Positions 51,280 to 60,906 of a DNA stretch of 64,000 nt are shown here, piece after piece. Where the stretch lies: positions 62,001-126,000 of the forward strand of contig CAVUYY010000008.1 of NCBI GenBank assembly GCA_963745775.1, read 5' to 3'. Source of the stretch: Gaiellasilicea sp963745775 (GTDB lineage: Bacteria > Actinomycetota > Thermoleophilia > Gaiellales > Gaiellaceae). Within the stretch, counting starts at the first letter, position 1. Every line of letters starts with the position of its first letter. Made by a program: the position numbers and the translations under genes. The notes beneath the pieces were generated by a model. It searched no databases. It was given only the letters and a program-made list of their open reading frames with translations, and was not told where the DNA came from.

Positions 51280-52269
51280 CTAGAGACGAGCGGGTAGCCC
51301 GAACAGCGGGAAGACTCGCTCCGTGTCGAGGAAGAACGTGAAGCCGGCGATCCTGCCGTCCTCGACCTCGAGCACCTGCAGCGCCCAGGGCTCATAACCG
51401 TCGCCGGTCGCGCTCGGCTTGTACTGGCCGAACGCAGGAGCGCCGTTCGCGTCGGTCGTCGCAAGCACGCGTGAGCCGCGGCAGCCGGCACCAGGGCCGA
51501 CCCACCAGGTGAGGATGTCGTCGCGACCGCGCAGCCAGAGGTCGAACGGCGGCATCGACTGGGTCGCGTCCTCCCGAATCAGGGAAGTGAGGGCGTCCAT
51601 GTCGTAGCGCTCGAAGGCCTGGACGTAGCGCGCGAGGAGCTCGGCGTCAGCCTCGGCCACGGAGGGCTCGGTTTCGGTGGCATCGAGGTCGCTCGCCTCG
51701 AGCGTCGCGCGCGCTCGCTGGAGGGCGCTGTTCACGGAGGCGACGCTCGTCTCGAGGAGCTCGGCGACCTCGGCCGCCTGCCAGCGCAGCACCTCGCAGA
51801 GGATCAGCACGGCGCGCTGGCGCGGCGGCAGGTGCTGGAGCGCGGCGACGAAGGCGAGCCGGATCGTCTCGCGGGCGACGGCAACGTCGGCCGGATCGCC
51901 GTCGGGAATGACGCGTCCGTCGGGGATCGGCTCGATCCACGTCACCTCGGGCAGCGTGCTCAGGTTCGACTCGATCGGCTCGCGCGCCGGGCCGAGATCC
52001 ATTGGCAGCGCGCGCCGCTTCCGGCCTTCGAGCGCGTCGAGGCAGACATTCGTCGCGATCCGGTAGAGCCACGAGCGGAGCGCCGCGCGGCCCTCGAAGC
52101 GGTCGTATGCCCGCCAGGCGCGGATGAAGGTCTCCTGGACGGCGTCCTCGGCCTCGAACGGCGAGCCGACCATCCGGTAGCAGTAGGCCGTGAGCTCCTT
52201 GCGGTGCTCCTCGAAGCGGACCTCCAGCTCCCCCGGCGCCGACTTGACGGTGGACGGCGACTCCTGCAT
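51280..52269 (-). CDS. ECF sigma factor with C-terminal SnoaL-like domain (SigG/TIGR02960-like)
   Basis: 329 residues. Sigma region 2: LTAYCYRMVGSPFEAEDAVQETFIRAWRAYDRF with LYRIATNVCLDALEGR (within residues 30-90); region 4: LPPRQRAVLILCEVLRWQAAEVAELLETSVASVNSALQRARA (about 155-197). From about residue 225 an NTF2/SnoaL-like domain (LLARYVQAFERYDMDALTSLIREDA, DGRIAGFTFFLD) replaces a separate anti-sigma factor, as in ECF41/ECF56 groups. ATG 52269 is 7 nt after TAGGCT. Intact. Controlled genes unknown. Confidence 0.92.
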   Translation of the reverse strand: MQESPSTVKSAPGELEVRFEEHRKELTAYCYRMVGSPFEAEDAVQETFIRAWRAYDRFEGRAALRSWLYRIATNVCLDALEGRKRRALPMDLGPAREPIESNLSTLPEVTWIEPIPDGRVIPDGDPADVAVARETIRLAFVAALQHLPPRQRAVLILCEVLRWQAAEVAELLETSVASVNSALQRARATLEASDLDATETEPSVAEADAELLARYVQAFERYDMDALTSLIREDATQSMPPFDLWLRGRDDILTWWVGPGAGCRGSRVLATTDANGAPAFGQYKPSATGDGYEPWALQVLEVEDGRIAGFTFFLDTERVFPLFGLPARL

Positions 52270-52276
52270 CTGCGAC

Positions 52277-52282
52277 AGCCTA
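52277..52282 (-). promoter_or_regulatory. -10-like hexamer for the ECF sigma gene
   Basis: TAGGCT on the minus strand, 7 nt before the ATG at 52269; decides the start against an in-frame GTG 39 nt upstream. Confidence 0.5.
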
Positions 52283-52330
52283 ACGACGCTCGCGAGCCCG
52301 GGCCTCACCAGTCTTGAGCTCGGAGAAGGA

Positions 52331-52354
52331 AAAGGCCCGCGTCTGCGGGCCTTT
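52331..52354 (-). terminator. Perfect 10-bp hairpin, probably the original tRNA-fMet terminator
   Basis: AAAGGCCCGC, loop GTCT, GCGGGCCTTT. It directly follows the truncated tRNA copy on the minus strand, as the similar hairpin 61384-61407 follows the complete tRNA. Confidence 0.75.
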
Positions 52355-52358
52355 CGTA

Positions 52359-52401
52359 GTAGCGGGGGCAGGATTTGAACCTGCGACCTCCGGGTTATGA
52401 G
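52359..52401 (-). repeat. Attachment-site copy: 3' half of tRNA-fMet (43 bp)
   Basis: Identical over 43 bp to 61411-61453: from the anticodon loop through the T arm to the acceptor 3' end of the initiator tRNA. The 5' half is missing; the adjacent sequence is unrelated, so this is not a functional tRNA but the far boundary of an element inserted at the anticodon loop. Confidence 0.88.
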
Positions 52402-52889
52402 ACGTTGTTTGCCACGTCAACAGCGGCTAAACGCATGGTTGAGCGATGCAAATCGGCTAGATCAGGTCAGATAGCTCAGGTGGGCAAAAGTTCTGCCAAA
52501 AGTCGCCGCGGTGAAGAGAAAGTGAGAGAGAAAGAGGCGCGGACATCGAGCGGTAAGAGGAGGAGAGACCTACGGCGGCAGCATGGCGAAGCTAAGCCGA
52601 CAGTGTTTCTGCAGCACCGGGTTGCTGACTAGGTCTTGACGAGTTCGTCCGGAGTAGACGCTTTTCTCCGCTGAACCTGTCCTTTGAAGGGAGTATGGAA
52701 GTAGGAGAGCAATGTCGCGGTTGGCAGTTGGCAAAGCCTGCGTGTGCAGACGAGGGACGGCTGGTAAGGCCCGAAGTTCAGGGCCCGAGCGGTCAGCCCA
52801 AGCTGGACTCGGTACGTCAACACGATCGCTGGGGCGGTCGCCCGCGGCTGCCTCTGTACCCAGGGGGCCAGGACCATCGGTCGACGACG
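52402..52889. other. Island left arm without a recognisable gene
   Basis: About 490 bp, locally less GC-rich. It contains the 22-bp repeat at 52482-52503. Short open frames here have no recognisable similarity and no ribosome site. It may be decayed integration-module DNA. Confidence 0.5.
52482..52503. repeat. 22-bp direct repeat, left copy
   Basis: GGGCAAAAGTTCTGCCAAAA followed by GT; one mismatch to 61335-61356. Each copy itself holds two CAAAAGT units 12 bp apart, resembling recombinase arm sites. Confidence 0.65.
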
Positions 52890-54085
52890 TCACTCGTTCA
52901 CCCCGACGTCATCGTCGGCGGTGGCTCGGTCTGGCGCGCGTCGCTGGATCGCGACCGCCGATGCCGTCAGCAGCGCACCGAGCAGCCAGAAGACCGACCC
53001 AGCGCCGGCTCTGCCTGCAACGATTCCGGCGGCAGCGGGAACGGCCACCTGACCGATCCGGTTGCCGGTGAGGCGCACCGCCAACGCGGTCGACCTCGCG
53101 TGTGTGGGGACGCGCTGGACGACGAGCGTCATTGAAAGCGGCTGTCCGAATCCCATCGCAAACCCGGCTGCGACGCTGAGTACGGCGAGCTGCCAGACCT
53201 CGTTGGTCATCGTCATCGCGACGAGCGCGGCCGCTGCGGTCACCGCTCCAATCGCGATCAGTCGCGATCTGCCGAACCTCCGAACAGTCGCGCCGATCCC
53301 GAGGCGGGCAGCGATCGACGCAGCGGCACGGAGGGCGAGAAGGCCGCCGATCGCCTGTGGCCCGATGTCGTTCTCGGCGCCGATCACGGGCATGTACGCC
53401 GTAAAGACATCTGCTGCCGCCAGCACGGCGATGCTCGCGAAGATCCCCGCCGGGACACCGCGCGTGCGGACGATCGTTCGCACGCTGCCGCGACGAGAGG
53501 CGGTGCGGACCGCCGCCGGGCCGCGACTCGCGTCGGCGACCGCGCCGCAGAGCGGTGGCGAGCACGAGAATGCCCGTGGCTACGAGGAGGCGCCTGCGTG
53601 GTGGTGTCGGCGGACGGCGTCCCGCTTGCTCCCGAGCAGCAGCCCGGCGAGGAGCGGGCCGAACAGCTGTCCGAGCGAGACGCCGGCGGTCAGCAGGCCG
53701 AAGTGTTGGTCGTGTTGGTCGGCTGTGCGACTCGCGGGCGATGACGTCCTGGGAGCCGAGGGCGAGCGCAAGGTGGCCGAGGCCGATGATCGCGCTGGCG
53801 GCGGCGATCGTGAGGGTCGTCGTCGGAGAAAGCAAGCGCGAGGCAGCCCACGGTCTGCACGGCGCAACCGATCACGAGCAGCGGCGCGCCGCGTCTGTCG
53901 GACATCCGGCCGAGCGGGATCGCCAGGAAGATCGGCAGCAGCGCGAACGACGCGGCGACGAGCCCGACCTCACGTGCGCCCTCACCGTAAGCGAGCAGCC
54001 GATAGGAGGTCGTCGGTCGGATCAGGTAGACCGCGGCCTGCGCGATGCCCATCGCGAGCAGCGCGAAGAGAAGCCGCCGGGTCAA
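52890..54085 (-). CDS. MFS transporter of the island (four frameshifts)
   Basis: About 398 residues, twelve membrane segments expected. N-terminus LTRRLLFALLAMGIAQAAVYLIRPTTSYRLLAYGEG, then IPLGRMSDRRGAPLLVIGC (motif A); the middle reads LTIAAASAIIGLGHLALALGSQDVIA and FGLLTAGVSLGQLFGPLLAGLLLG; the C-terminal half IFASIAVLAAADVFTAYMPV onward is open. Shifts near 53826, 53726, 53605 and 53525: three +1 and one -1 (span 3n+2 agrees). TTG 54085 follows the lyase stop by 4 bp. Last operon gene; probably moves a substrate or product of the pathway. Confidence 0.75.
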
Positions 54086-54089
54086 CGGG

Positions 54090-54951
54090 CTACCCCGCGA
54101 GGAGGCGCTTGGCCTGCTCGTAGAACGGGAGGTCGACGAACTCCCCGTCGACGGTGATCGCTCCTTCACCCGCGGCGAGTGCGCGCTCGTACTCCTCGAC
54201 GACCCGATTTGCCCGCTCGAGCTCGTCGGCGGTCGGGCTGAAGACTTCGTTGAGGATCGGCACCTGGCTTGGATGGACGCACGGAGCGCCACGCAAACCC
54301 ATCGCTCGCGACGCCTGCGCGGAGCGACGGAATCCCTCGAGGTCGCTGAAGCCGACGATCGCGCCCGTCAGGCCGAGTCGGCACGATCCCTGCCGCGACG
54401 GCCGCGTTGACGGCGAGGAAGCTCGCAATCGCGTTGCCCTCACCGCCGGCCTCCATGCCGGTCGAGATCGTGTAGTCGCTCGAGCCGAGACCGACCGCGA
54501 CGACGCGGGGGTGGGCGGCGCAGATCTCGGCCGCGTTGAGCAGGCCTTTCGGCCCTTCGATCCGCGGGAAGAAGACGGTGTGGCCGTCCTCGAGGCCGCG
54601 CTCGGACTCGACGCTCGAGGCGATCTCCGCAAGCGCGAGCAGGTGCTCGGCGGAGTCGACCTTGGGGAGGACGAGCCCTCGGACATCCGGGCCGATCACG
54701 GCTTCGAGATCGGGAACGGCGAGGCGCCAGGGGCGGTTGACGCGGACGAGGACGTCCGCCCCGGACTGGCCGACGCGCGGCGCGGCCTCGGGGACCATGC
54801 CTCGGGCGCGAGCTTTCTCGGAGGCCGCGACGCCGTCTTCGAGCTCGAGGATGATCGCGTCGGCACCGCGTTCGTGCGCTTTGGCGACGAAGCGCTCGGA
54901 GACGACGGGGACGTAGAGGAGCGAGCGCCAACGCGGTCTGAACCCCGTCAT
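54090..54951 (-). CDS. CitE/HpcH-family acyl-CoA lyase (one +1 frameshift)
   Basis: Mg-dependent TIM-barrel lyase of the CitE-like family (malyl-CoA, citramalyl-CoA, citryl-CoA lyases), about 286 residues. WRSLLYVPVVSERFVAKA, DAIILELEDGVAASEKARAR (metal/acid Glu-Asp), VLVRVNRPW, LVLPKVDSAEHL, FFPRIEGPKGLLNAAEI, VGLGSSDYTISTGM and CVHPSQVPILNEVFSPTADEL are family hallmarks. One extra base near 54380 (span 3n+1). ATG overlaps the CoA-transferase stop, so the activated thioester would be handed straight to this lyase. Confidence 0.9.
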
Positions 54952-56188
54952 ACGAGACCCTCCGCGGCCAGGCGGGTGAGCTCTTCGGCGTCGACGCCGA
55001 TCTCGGCGTAGATCTCGGCGTTGTGCTCGCCGAGCTCGGGCGCCGGTAGACGGATCGCACCCGGCGTGGCCGAGAGCCGCGGAACGACGTTCTGGAGCAC
55101 GACGCCGTCCTCCATCTGCACGACCGTCTCGCGGGCCTGGTAGTGCTCGTCGGCGATCACGTCGACGATGTCGAGGACCGGTCCGATCGTCAACCGGTGC
55201 GCAGCCGCGAGAGCGAGGATCTCGCGATCGCGTGAAGCGCCGGAACTCCTGCACGAGCGTCTCGTGCAGCTCCTCCTGGTGCGCGAGCCGCAGCTCAGCG
55301 GTCGCGAAGCGCAGGTCGGCCAGCAGCTCCTCACGATCGATCGCGGCGAAGAATCGTGCGGCGGTTTCGTCGGTCGCGGCCGAGATGGCGACCCAGTGCT
55401 CGTCGCTCGTCTGGAAGACGCCCCGCACCGATGAGACACCCGCGCCGTCGCCGCGGCCGCGCAGCGTGCCCGCGGGCGGCATAGGCCGTCGTGTCGGCGC
55501 CCATCATCGAGAACAGCGGCTCGTAGAGCGAGACGTCCACGACCTGGCCGGGCGCTCCGTTGACCCGGACACTCCAGAGCGCCGCCAGCACCGCAGCGGC
55601 GGCATAGGTCCCGGCGACCGTGTCCGCGAGCGACAGCGGCGCCTGCACCGGCGGGCCGTCAGGAGGGCCGTTGAGATAGGTGAAGCCGGAGTAGGCCTCG
55701 GCGAGCGTTCCGAAGCCCGGCTGACTCGATCGCGGGCCGGTCTGGCCCCAGCCGCTGATGCGCACGATCACGAGGCTCGGGTTGCGCTCGAGCAGCGCCT
55801 TCGGCCCGCCGCAGAGGCGTTCCAGCACGCCCGGCGAGAAGTTCTCTGCCAACACGTCCGCCCGCTCGGCGAGACGGTAGAGGAGGTCGCGGCCGGGATC
55901 CCTCGAGAGATCGAGGGTGACACTGCGCTTGTTCCGGCCATACGCCTTCCAGTACGCGTCGTAGCCTTTGACAGTCGAGTAGCGAAACGGGTCGCCGACG
56001 CGCGGCCGTTCGACCTTGACCACGTCGGCGCCGAGGTCGCCGAGCACGAGCCCGAGCTGCGCCCCCGAGACGAGCCGGGTGAGATCGAGGATTCGGACCC
56101 CGTCGAGAGGCCCTCGTGTCTTCGGCGCGTACTGCTGTCGTGGGAGGCCGCTGACGGCCTCCGCCGCGTCGGACTCCACCGAGGTCAT
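54948..56188 (-). CDS. CaiB/BaiF family CoA transferase (two +1 frameshifts)
   Basis: Family III CoA transferase, about 412 residues. LDGVRILDLTRLVSGAQLGLVLGDLGADVVKVERP (about residues 28-62), GRNKRSVTLDLSRDPGRDLL, ADVLAENFSPGVLERL, ISGWGQTGPRSSQPGFGTLAEAYSGF and VDVSLYEPLFSMMG match the family; the catalytic aspartate is expected in the DVSLYE-type region or the preceding GF segment. Shifts near 55478 and 55229 (span 3n+2). It presumably activates a carboxylic acid for the CitE-like lyase encoded next. Confidence 0.9.
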
Positions 56189-56907
56189 CAGACGGGGCAG
56201 CCCTTCGCGCGCAGGATCGAGTCAACGCGTTCGTCGTCCTGCGCGAACAACTTCGGATCGGTACGGCAGGCGCGATGATGCTGCTGCTGCTCCTCCTCCT
56301 GCTCCAGTTTCGCGTGCACGTCCTCGAGCAGCGGCGCGAGCCGGTCGGGCGGGACGGCTACCACCCCGTCGGCGTCACCGATGACAAGGTCGCCGGGAGC
56401 GACGACAAGACCGGCGCACGAGATCGGAACATTGATCTCACCGGGGCCTTCTTTGCTTGGCCGGCGGTGTGAGTGGCCGCGCGCGAAGACAGGCATCCCG
56501 CCCTCGGCCCACTCCACGACGTCGCGGATGGCGCCGTCGATCACGAACCCCGCGACCCCTCGCGCCTGCGCCGCCAGCAGCATCAGGCCGCCGACGAGCG
56601 CATGCGAGACGTCCCCCGAGCCGTCGACCACGATCACGTCTCCGGGCCGCGCCAACGTCAGCGCCTTGTGGATCATCAGATTGTCGCCGGGACGAACCCG
56701 AACGGTCAGGGCCGCACCGCAGAGCGCGAGCGTGCGGTCGCCGTGGAAGGGCTCGAGGCCGAGCGCGCCGACGCAGCTGCCGAGACAGTCGCTGAGGATG
56801 GTCGCGGGTACGCCCCGGAACGCTTCGACCAGCTTCGGATCGGGCGGGATCCCACGGTCGTGGATGGCAAAGCCGGCCGGCCAGCTAGCGTGCGTGACGA
56901 GCGTCAC
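56188..56907 (-). CDS. RraA-like family protein (HMG/CHA aldolase or oxaloacetate decarboxylase type)
   Basis: 239 residues, intact. ATILSDCLGSCVGALG near residue 40, GAALTVRVRPGDNLMIHKAL, PGDVIVVDGSGDVSHALVGGLMLLAAQARGVAGFVIDGAIRDVVEW (about residues 88-133) and VAPGDLVIGDADGVVAVP are the RraA/4-hydroxy-4-methyl-2-oxoglutarate aldolase signatures, including the RD metal-site region. Such enzymes cleave branched hydroxy-keto dicarboxylates or decarboxylate oxaloacetate. GTG 56907 overlaps the ATPase stop (GTGA). The C-terminal Gln/Glu-rich tail is unusual. Confidence 0.87.
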   Translation of the reverse strand: MTLVTHASWPAGFAIHDRGIPPDPKLVEAFRGVPATILSDCLGSCVGALGLEPFHGDRTLALCGAALTVRVRPGDNLMIHKALTLARPGDVIVVDGSGDVSHALVGGLMLLAAQARGVAGFVIDGAIRDVVEWAEGGMPVFARGHSHRRPSKEGPGEINVPISCAGLVVAPGDLVIGDADGVVAVPPDRLAPLLEDVHAKLEQEEEQQQHHRACRTDPKLFAQDDERVDSILRAKGCPV

Positions 56908-57979
56908 TCGACGACCACCGCACACGCGTCGGGCGGGATGTGCACACGGATGCGATCTCCGTCGACGCGGCGAGCGCTGTGGACGGTCAAAGGGACGGGG
57001 CCCGCGTTGACCTCGTACTCGTAGTGATCGCCGAGGAACGCGATCGTCTCGACGTCGGCATCCCAGGTGTTCGTACCGTTCACAGACATGTCGTCGGCGT
57101 GCAGGACCGTGACCGCTTCCGGGCGAACGGCAACGGTGACCCTCCCGTTGGCGCCGACGCCGTGTTCACCATCAGTCGGTGGGACGAGCCGGCGACATCG
57201 ACGAGGACAGAGGCGCCTTCACTTGACGCGATCTGGCCTTCGATCAGGTTCGACGCGGCCGACGAACTCCGCCACGAACCGGTTCGCTGGATGGCGGTAG
57301 ATCTCCTCGGGCGTGCCGATCTGCTGCACTTTGCCGTAGTCCATGACGGCGACGCGGTCGCTCATCGAGAGCGCCTCGTCCTGATCGTGGGTGACGAAGA
57401 TCGTCGTCAACCCGAGCGTCTGCTGCAGCTCCTTGACCCATGCGCGGGCACGCTCGCGCAGCTTCGCGTCGAGGTTGGAGAACGGTTCGTCGAGCAGCAG
57501 AACCGAGGGCGAGTAGACGAGCGCCCGCGCCAGCGCCACCCGCTGCTGCTGGCCACCGGAGAGCTGGTGTGGGTAGCGCTGCTCGTACGGTGTCATCTCG
57601 ACGAGCTCGAGCACCTCGCGCACGCGCGTGCGGATCGCTCCCGCTTCAGCTTCCGCACTTTGAGTGGGAAGGCGAGGTTGTCGTAGACCTTCATATGCGG
57701 CCAGACGGCGTACGACTGGAAGACGATCCCGAGGTTGCGCTGCTCGGCGGGCACGGCGAGCTTGCGACTCGCGTCGGCGAAGGTGTCGTCGCCGACGGCG
57801 ATTCGCCCGCCTTCTGGGTGCTGGAAGCCGGCGATCGACATCAGCGTCGTCGACTTGCCGCAGCCGCTCGGGCCGAGGAGCGTGAAGAGCTCGCCTTCTT
57901 CGACGTGGAAGCTGACGTCGTCGAGCGCCCGCTGGTCGCCGAACTCCTTCACGAGGTTCTCGACGTGAATTTCAGGCAC
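56904..57979 (-). CDS. ABC transporter ATP-binding protein, Fbp/Pot type with TOBE domain (three frameshifts)
   Basis: About 358 residues. Walker A LLGPSGCGKSTTLMSIAG, Q-loop VFQSYAVWPHMKVYDNLAFPL, signature HQLSGGQQQRVALARAL, Walker B VLLLDEPFSNLDAKLRE, switch FVTHDQDEALSMSD; C-terminal TOBE-like VAVRPEAVTVLHADD and ending PDACAVVVE. Shifts near 57625, 57250 and 57165; the first and third look like -1, the second +1 (span 3n+2 agrees). GTG 57979 overlaps the permease stop by 8 bp. Energises uptake with the fused permease. Confidence 0.85.
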
Positions 57980-59713
57980 CGTGCTCTCCTCCCGTGACTC
58001 CGATCCTGAACAGCTTCGCCCCGATCGTGAGCACGACCACGGTGATCACGACTTGCACCATCGCGAGCGCCGCAACAGGCCCAACCTGGCCCTGAATGAA
58101 CTGCGCGAGCATGGTCGCGCCCATGACTTCGGTACCGGGCTTGACGAGGAAGACCGCCGGGTCGTAGTCGTTGATGATCTCCACGAACATGAGGATGAAG
58201 GAGGCGAAGATCGCCGGCTTCAGCAGCGGCAGCACGATGCTGCGGCTGGTCCGCCACCACCCTGCGCCGGCAGCACGGCCCGCCCTGTCGAGTTCCTCGC
58301 CGATCCGCGCCAGCGTCGGGTACATGACGATGTACGCCAGCGGCAGGTTGCGTACGCAGAACGCGATCATGATTCCCCAGATGCTCCCGCGCAGGGAGTC
58401 GCCGAGCGCGCCGGTGAGCAGATACGCCCAGAAGAAGCCGATCCCGATGATGATCCCCGGCGCTGCACGCGGGTAAAGCATCAGGAAGGGCAGACTGCGC
58501 CGGAACCTGAAGCCCGACCGGTGGGCGACGAGTGTCGCGACCGCCACGAACGCGGTGGTCGCCACGGCACCGACGACGGCGATGATCGCGCTGTTCTGAA
58601 TCGAGCGGCGAAACGGGGGGTCGTCGAGGAGGACGTGCCAGCTGGCGGAGGTCAGGAGCTCCCAGGGCGGTACGAGCGGGGTCAGAACGACGACGACCGA
58701 CATCAGTGCGAGCCCCATGATCGGGACGAGCGTCGTCAGGACGAGATAGAGGGAAACGACGCCGGCGAGCGGCCAGCGCCAGCCGCGGAGCCGGAGCAGC
58801 GCCTGGCGCCCGGATTTGCCGCCGACCGAGACGAAGCGGGCCTCGGTGCCGAGCAGGATGTTCCGTGCGACCAGGAGCGCCGTCGCGACGGCGAGCATCA
58901 TCACCGCGCCGGCGCTGACCGAGCCCGGATCCGGTGTCGACGCGTTGGTCCACGTGTTGTAGAGGTAGCTGGAGACGAAGACGATGTTGTTCGAGGTTCC
59001 GAGCAGGAGCGGGATCCCGAGGGCCGCGATCGAGAGCGTGAAGATCAGTGTCGCTGCGTTCAGCAGCGCCGGGCGCAGCATCGGGATCGTGATCTTCGCC
59101 AGCACCCGGAGTGGACGAGCCCCGGCACTGCGCGCTGCGTCCTCGAGCGAGGAGTCGGCGCGGAGAGTGCGGCCTGGCAGGTGAGGAACGCGATCGGGAG
59201 CAGGCGCGTCGCCTCGACCAGCGCCATGCCCGGGATCGTGTCGATCGCGAGCGTCGGCAGGTGCAGCCGGTTGGAGGACATGGCGGTCAGATAGCCGCCT
59301 GGTCCCCAGATGACGAGCCAGCCGAGCACCATCCCCAGCGAGGGCAGCAGGATCGGTAGCAGAATCAGGCTGCCGAGCGTCTTCCGCAGGGCGAGGTCGG
59401 TGCGTGTAACGAGGATGGCGACCAGGGCGCCGCCGAGCACCGCCATCAAGGTGGTGAGCGAAGCGAACATGAGCGTGTTGCCCCAGGCGTGCCAGAACGC
59501 CCCGTCGCCGAAGAGGTCGCGGTAGGGCTGAACGGTGAGCACGCCGCCGGCCTCGTAGAGGGGGCGGTCGCGCAGCGATGCGTAGATGAGCGGGAGGAAC
59601 GGGCCGACGATGAGCGCGACGACCAGGAGCCAGACCGCCCACTGGATCGCCCACGCCGGAATCAGGCTCCGGCGTGGGCGTGGGAACGCCTGCTCGTGGG
59701 AGATCGAGGTCAT
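57972..59713 (-). CDS. Fused two-domain ABC permease, FbpB type (one -1 frameshift)
   Basis: About 580 residues: two permease units in one chain. First unit: IQWAVWLLVVALIVGPFLPLIYASL, LTTLMAVLGGALVAILVTRTDL, LPILLPSLGMVLGWLVIWG and, after a shift near 59160, SSLEDAARSAGARPLRVLAKITIPMLRPALLNAA (EAA-like). Second unit: LYLVLTTLVPIMGLALMSVVVVL, IIGIGFFWAYLLTGALG and EELDRAGRAAGAGWWRTSRSIVLPLLKPAIFASFILMFVEIIND. This architecture is typical of iron, thiamine, phosphonate or carboxylate importers. ATG 59713 lies 25 bp after the binding-protein stop. Confidence 0.87.
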
Positions 59714-59737
59714 CGTGGCCCGTTCAGATCCCGTGCG

Positions 59738-60830
59738 CTAGCCGAAGATTCCGTGCCAACGTGCCTTGAACCTCGGGTAGTCGTTGACGAACTTCTGGCT
59801 GAACGGCACCAGGATCGTGTTCTTCTGCGCCGACCTTCGCGTAGACGTCGGCGAGCGTGTTGGTGCAGTTCTTCGGCCTGAAGCCGTTGCGGAACGCGGT
59901 GAAGCCGGCGTCGCACATCGACTGCTGGCCGGCCTTCGTGTAGATCCAGTTGAGGAACAGCTTCGCCGAGGCCGGGCTCTTCGCCTTGACGGTGACGCCC
60001 ATCCCGCGCGGGACGAGCGGCGTCGCGTCCTTGTTGTAGGCCCAGTCGAGGATGTTCGAGAGCTGGGGGCTGTTCTTGATGTTGAGCCGAACGGTCGGCG
60101 AGGTGAGGTAGGCAGCCACGGCTGCGCCCTGTGAGACGAGCGATTGCTGACCGGCGACACCGGTCTGCGCCCGGAAACGGTCCTTACCGATCTTCTCGAA
60201 GTTCGCCCACCCCTTCTTCTGGACGTAGCCCCAGAGCGCGGTGTAGCCGAAGAGATTGTCGACCGTGTAACCGGTCAGCTTCCCGTAGGTACCGGAGTCG
60301 TTCGCCATCTGGGTCACCGAGGCGGGCACCTTATCCTTGAGGAGGAGTTTGTTGTACATGAGGACTGCCGGATCGGGTGAGATGATGAAGACGCCCTTGT
60401 ACTGCTTCGCGAACTTCGGAAACGCGCTCAGCTGAAGCGGGTCGTAGTCGACGAGGAACTTCTGCCGGACTGCGTACACCCAGAGGTTCGGCGCGCTCGA
60501 GATCAGCAGGTCGGCGGTCCGGGTGCCCTGCGCCGCCTCGGAGGCGTACTTGGAGAAGATGACGTTGTTGTCGAGGTCGTAAGACGTTGTCTTGATCCAG
60601 GGGTGGTAGTACTGGAAACGGTCGGTCACGACCTTGAGGTTGGCCGCCGGGGCGTTGGCGTAGAACACAAGCCCCGACTCCTTTTTCGACTGCTTGATCA
60701 GGCCGGCGAGCGGGCCGGGTGTCGCGGCTATGACATCCGATCTCGCGCCCGCCGTTCCGGCCAGGAGCGCCCCCGCCACGAGCGCGACCACCGCAACCGG
60801 CAACCTGCGCCTGCTGGACGTTCTTGTCAT
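59738..60830 (-). CDS. ABC transporter solute-binding protein, family 1/iron type (one +1 frameshift)
   Basis: About 363 residues. Signal peptide LPVAVVALVAGALLAGTAGA; ESGLVFYANAPAANLKVVTDRFQ begins the domain; YASEAAQGTRTADLLISSAPNLW, AVLMYNKLLLKD, DNLFGYTALWGYVQKKGWANF and MGVTVKAKSPASAKLFLNWIYTKAGQQ follow the FbpA/family-1 pattern. One extra base near 59829; restored end ILVPFSQKFVNDYPRFKARWHGIFG. First gene of the island operon; GGGAGG before the ATG. The ligand is more likely an organic acid than iron, given the cargo enzymes; the tyrosines of iron-binding FbpA are not evident. Confidence 0.87.
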
Positions 60831-60891
60831 GGTTCCTCCCACGTCGGAGTCGCCCCGACCGCGGAGCGGCACGGGGTAGAACGCGCGGGAG

Positions 60892-60906
60892 GTTATAAGA
60901 CTCTTA
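60892..60906 (-). promoter_or_regulatory. Palindrome and -10-like TATAAC before the island operon
   Basis: TAAGA-C-TCTTA (60896-60906) is an 11-bp palindrome adjoining TATAAC (minus strand 60897-60892), about 61 bp upstream of the binding-protein ATG. A repressor here would cover the -10. No -35 match. Confidence 0.35.

Noticed and set aside
52359..52401. A second tRNA-fMet gene
   Set aside because: Only the 3' half is present; the 5' acceptor strand, D arm and half of the anticodon stem are replaced by unrelated sequence.
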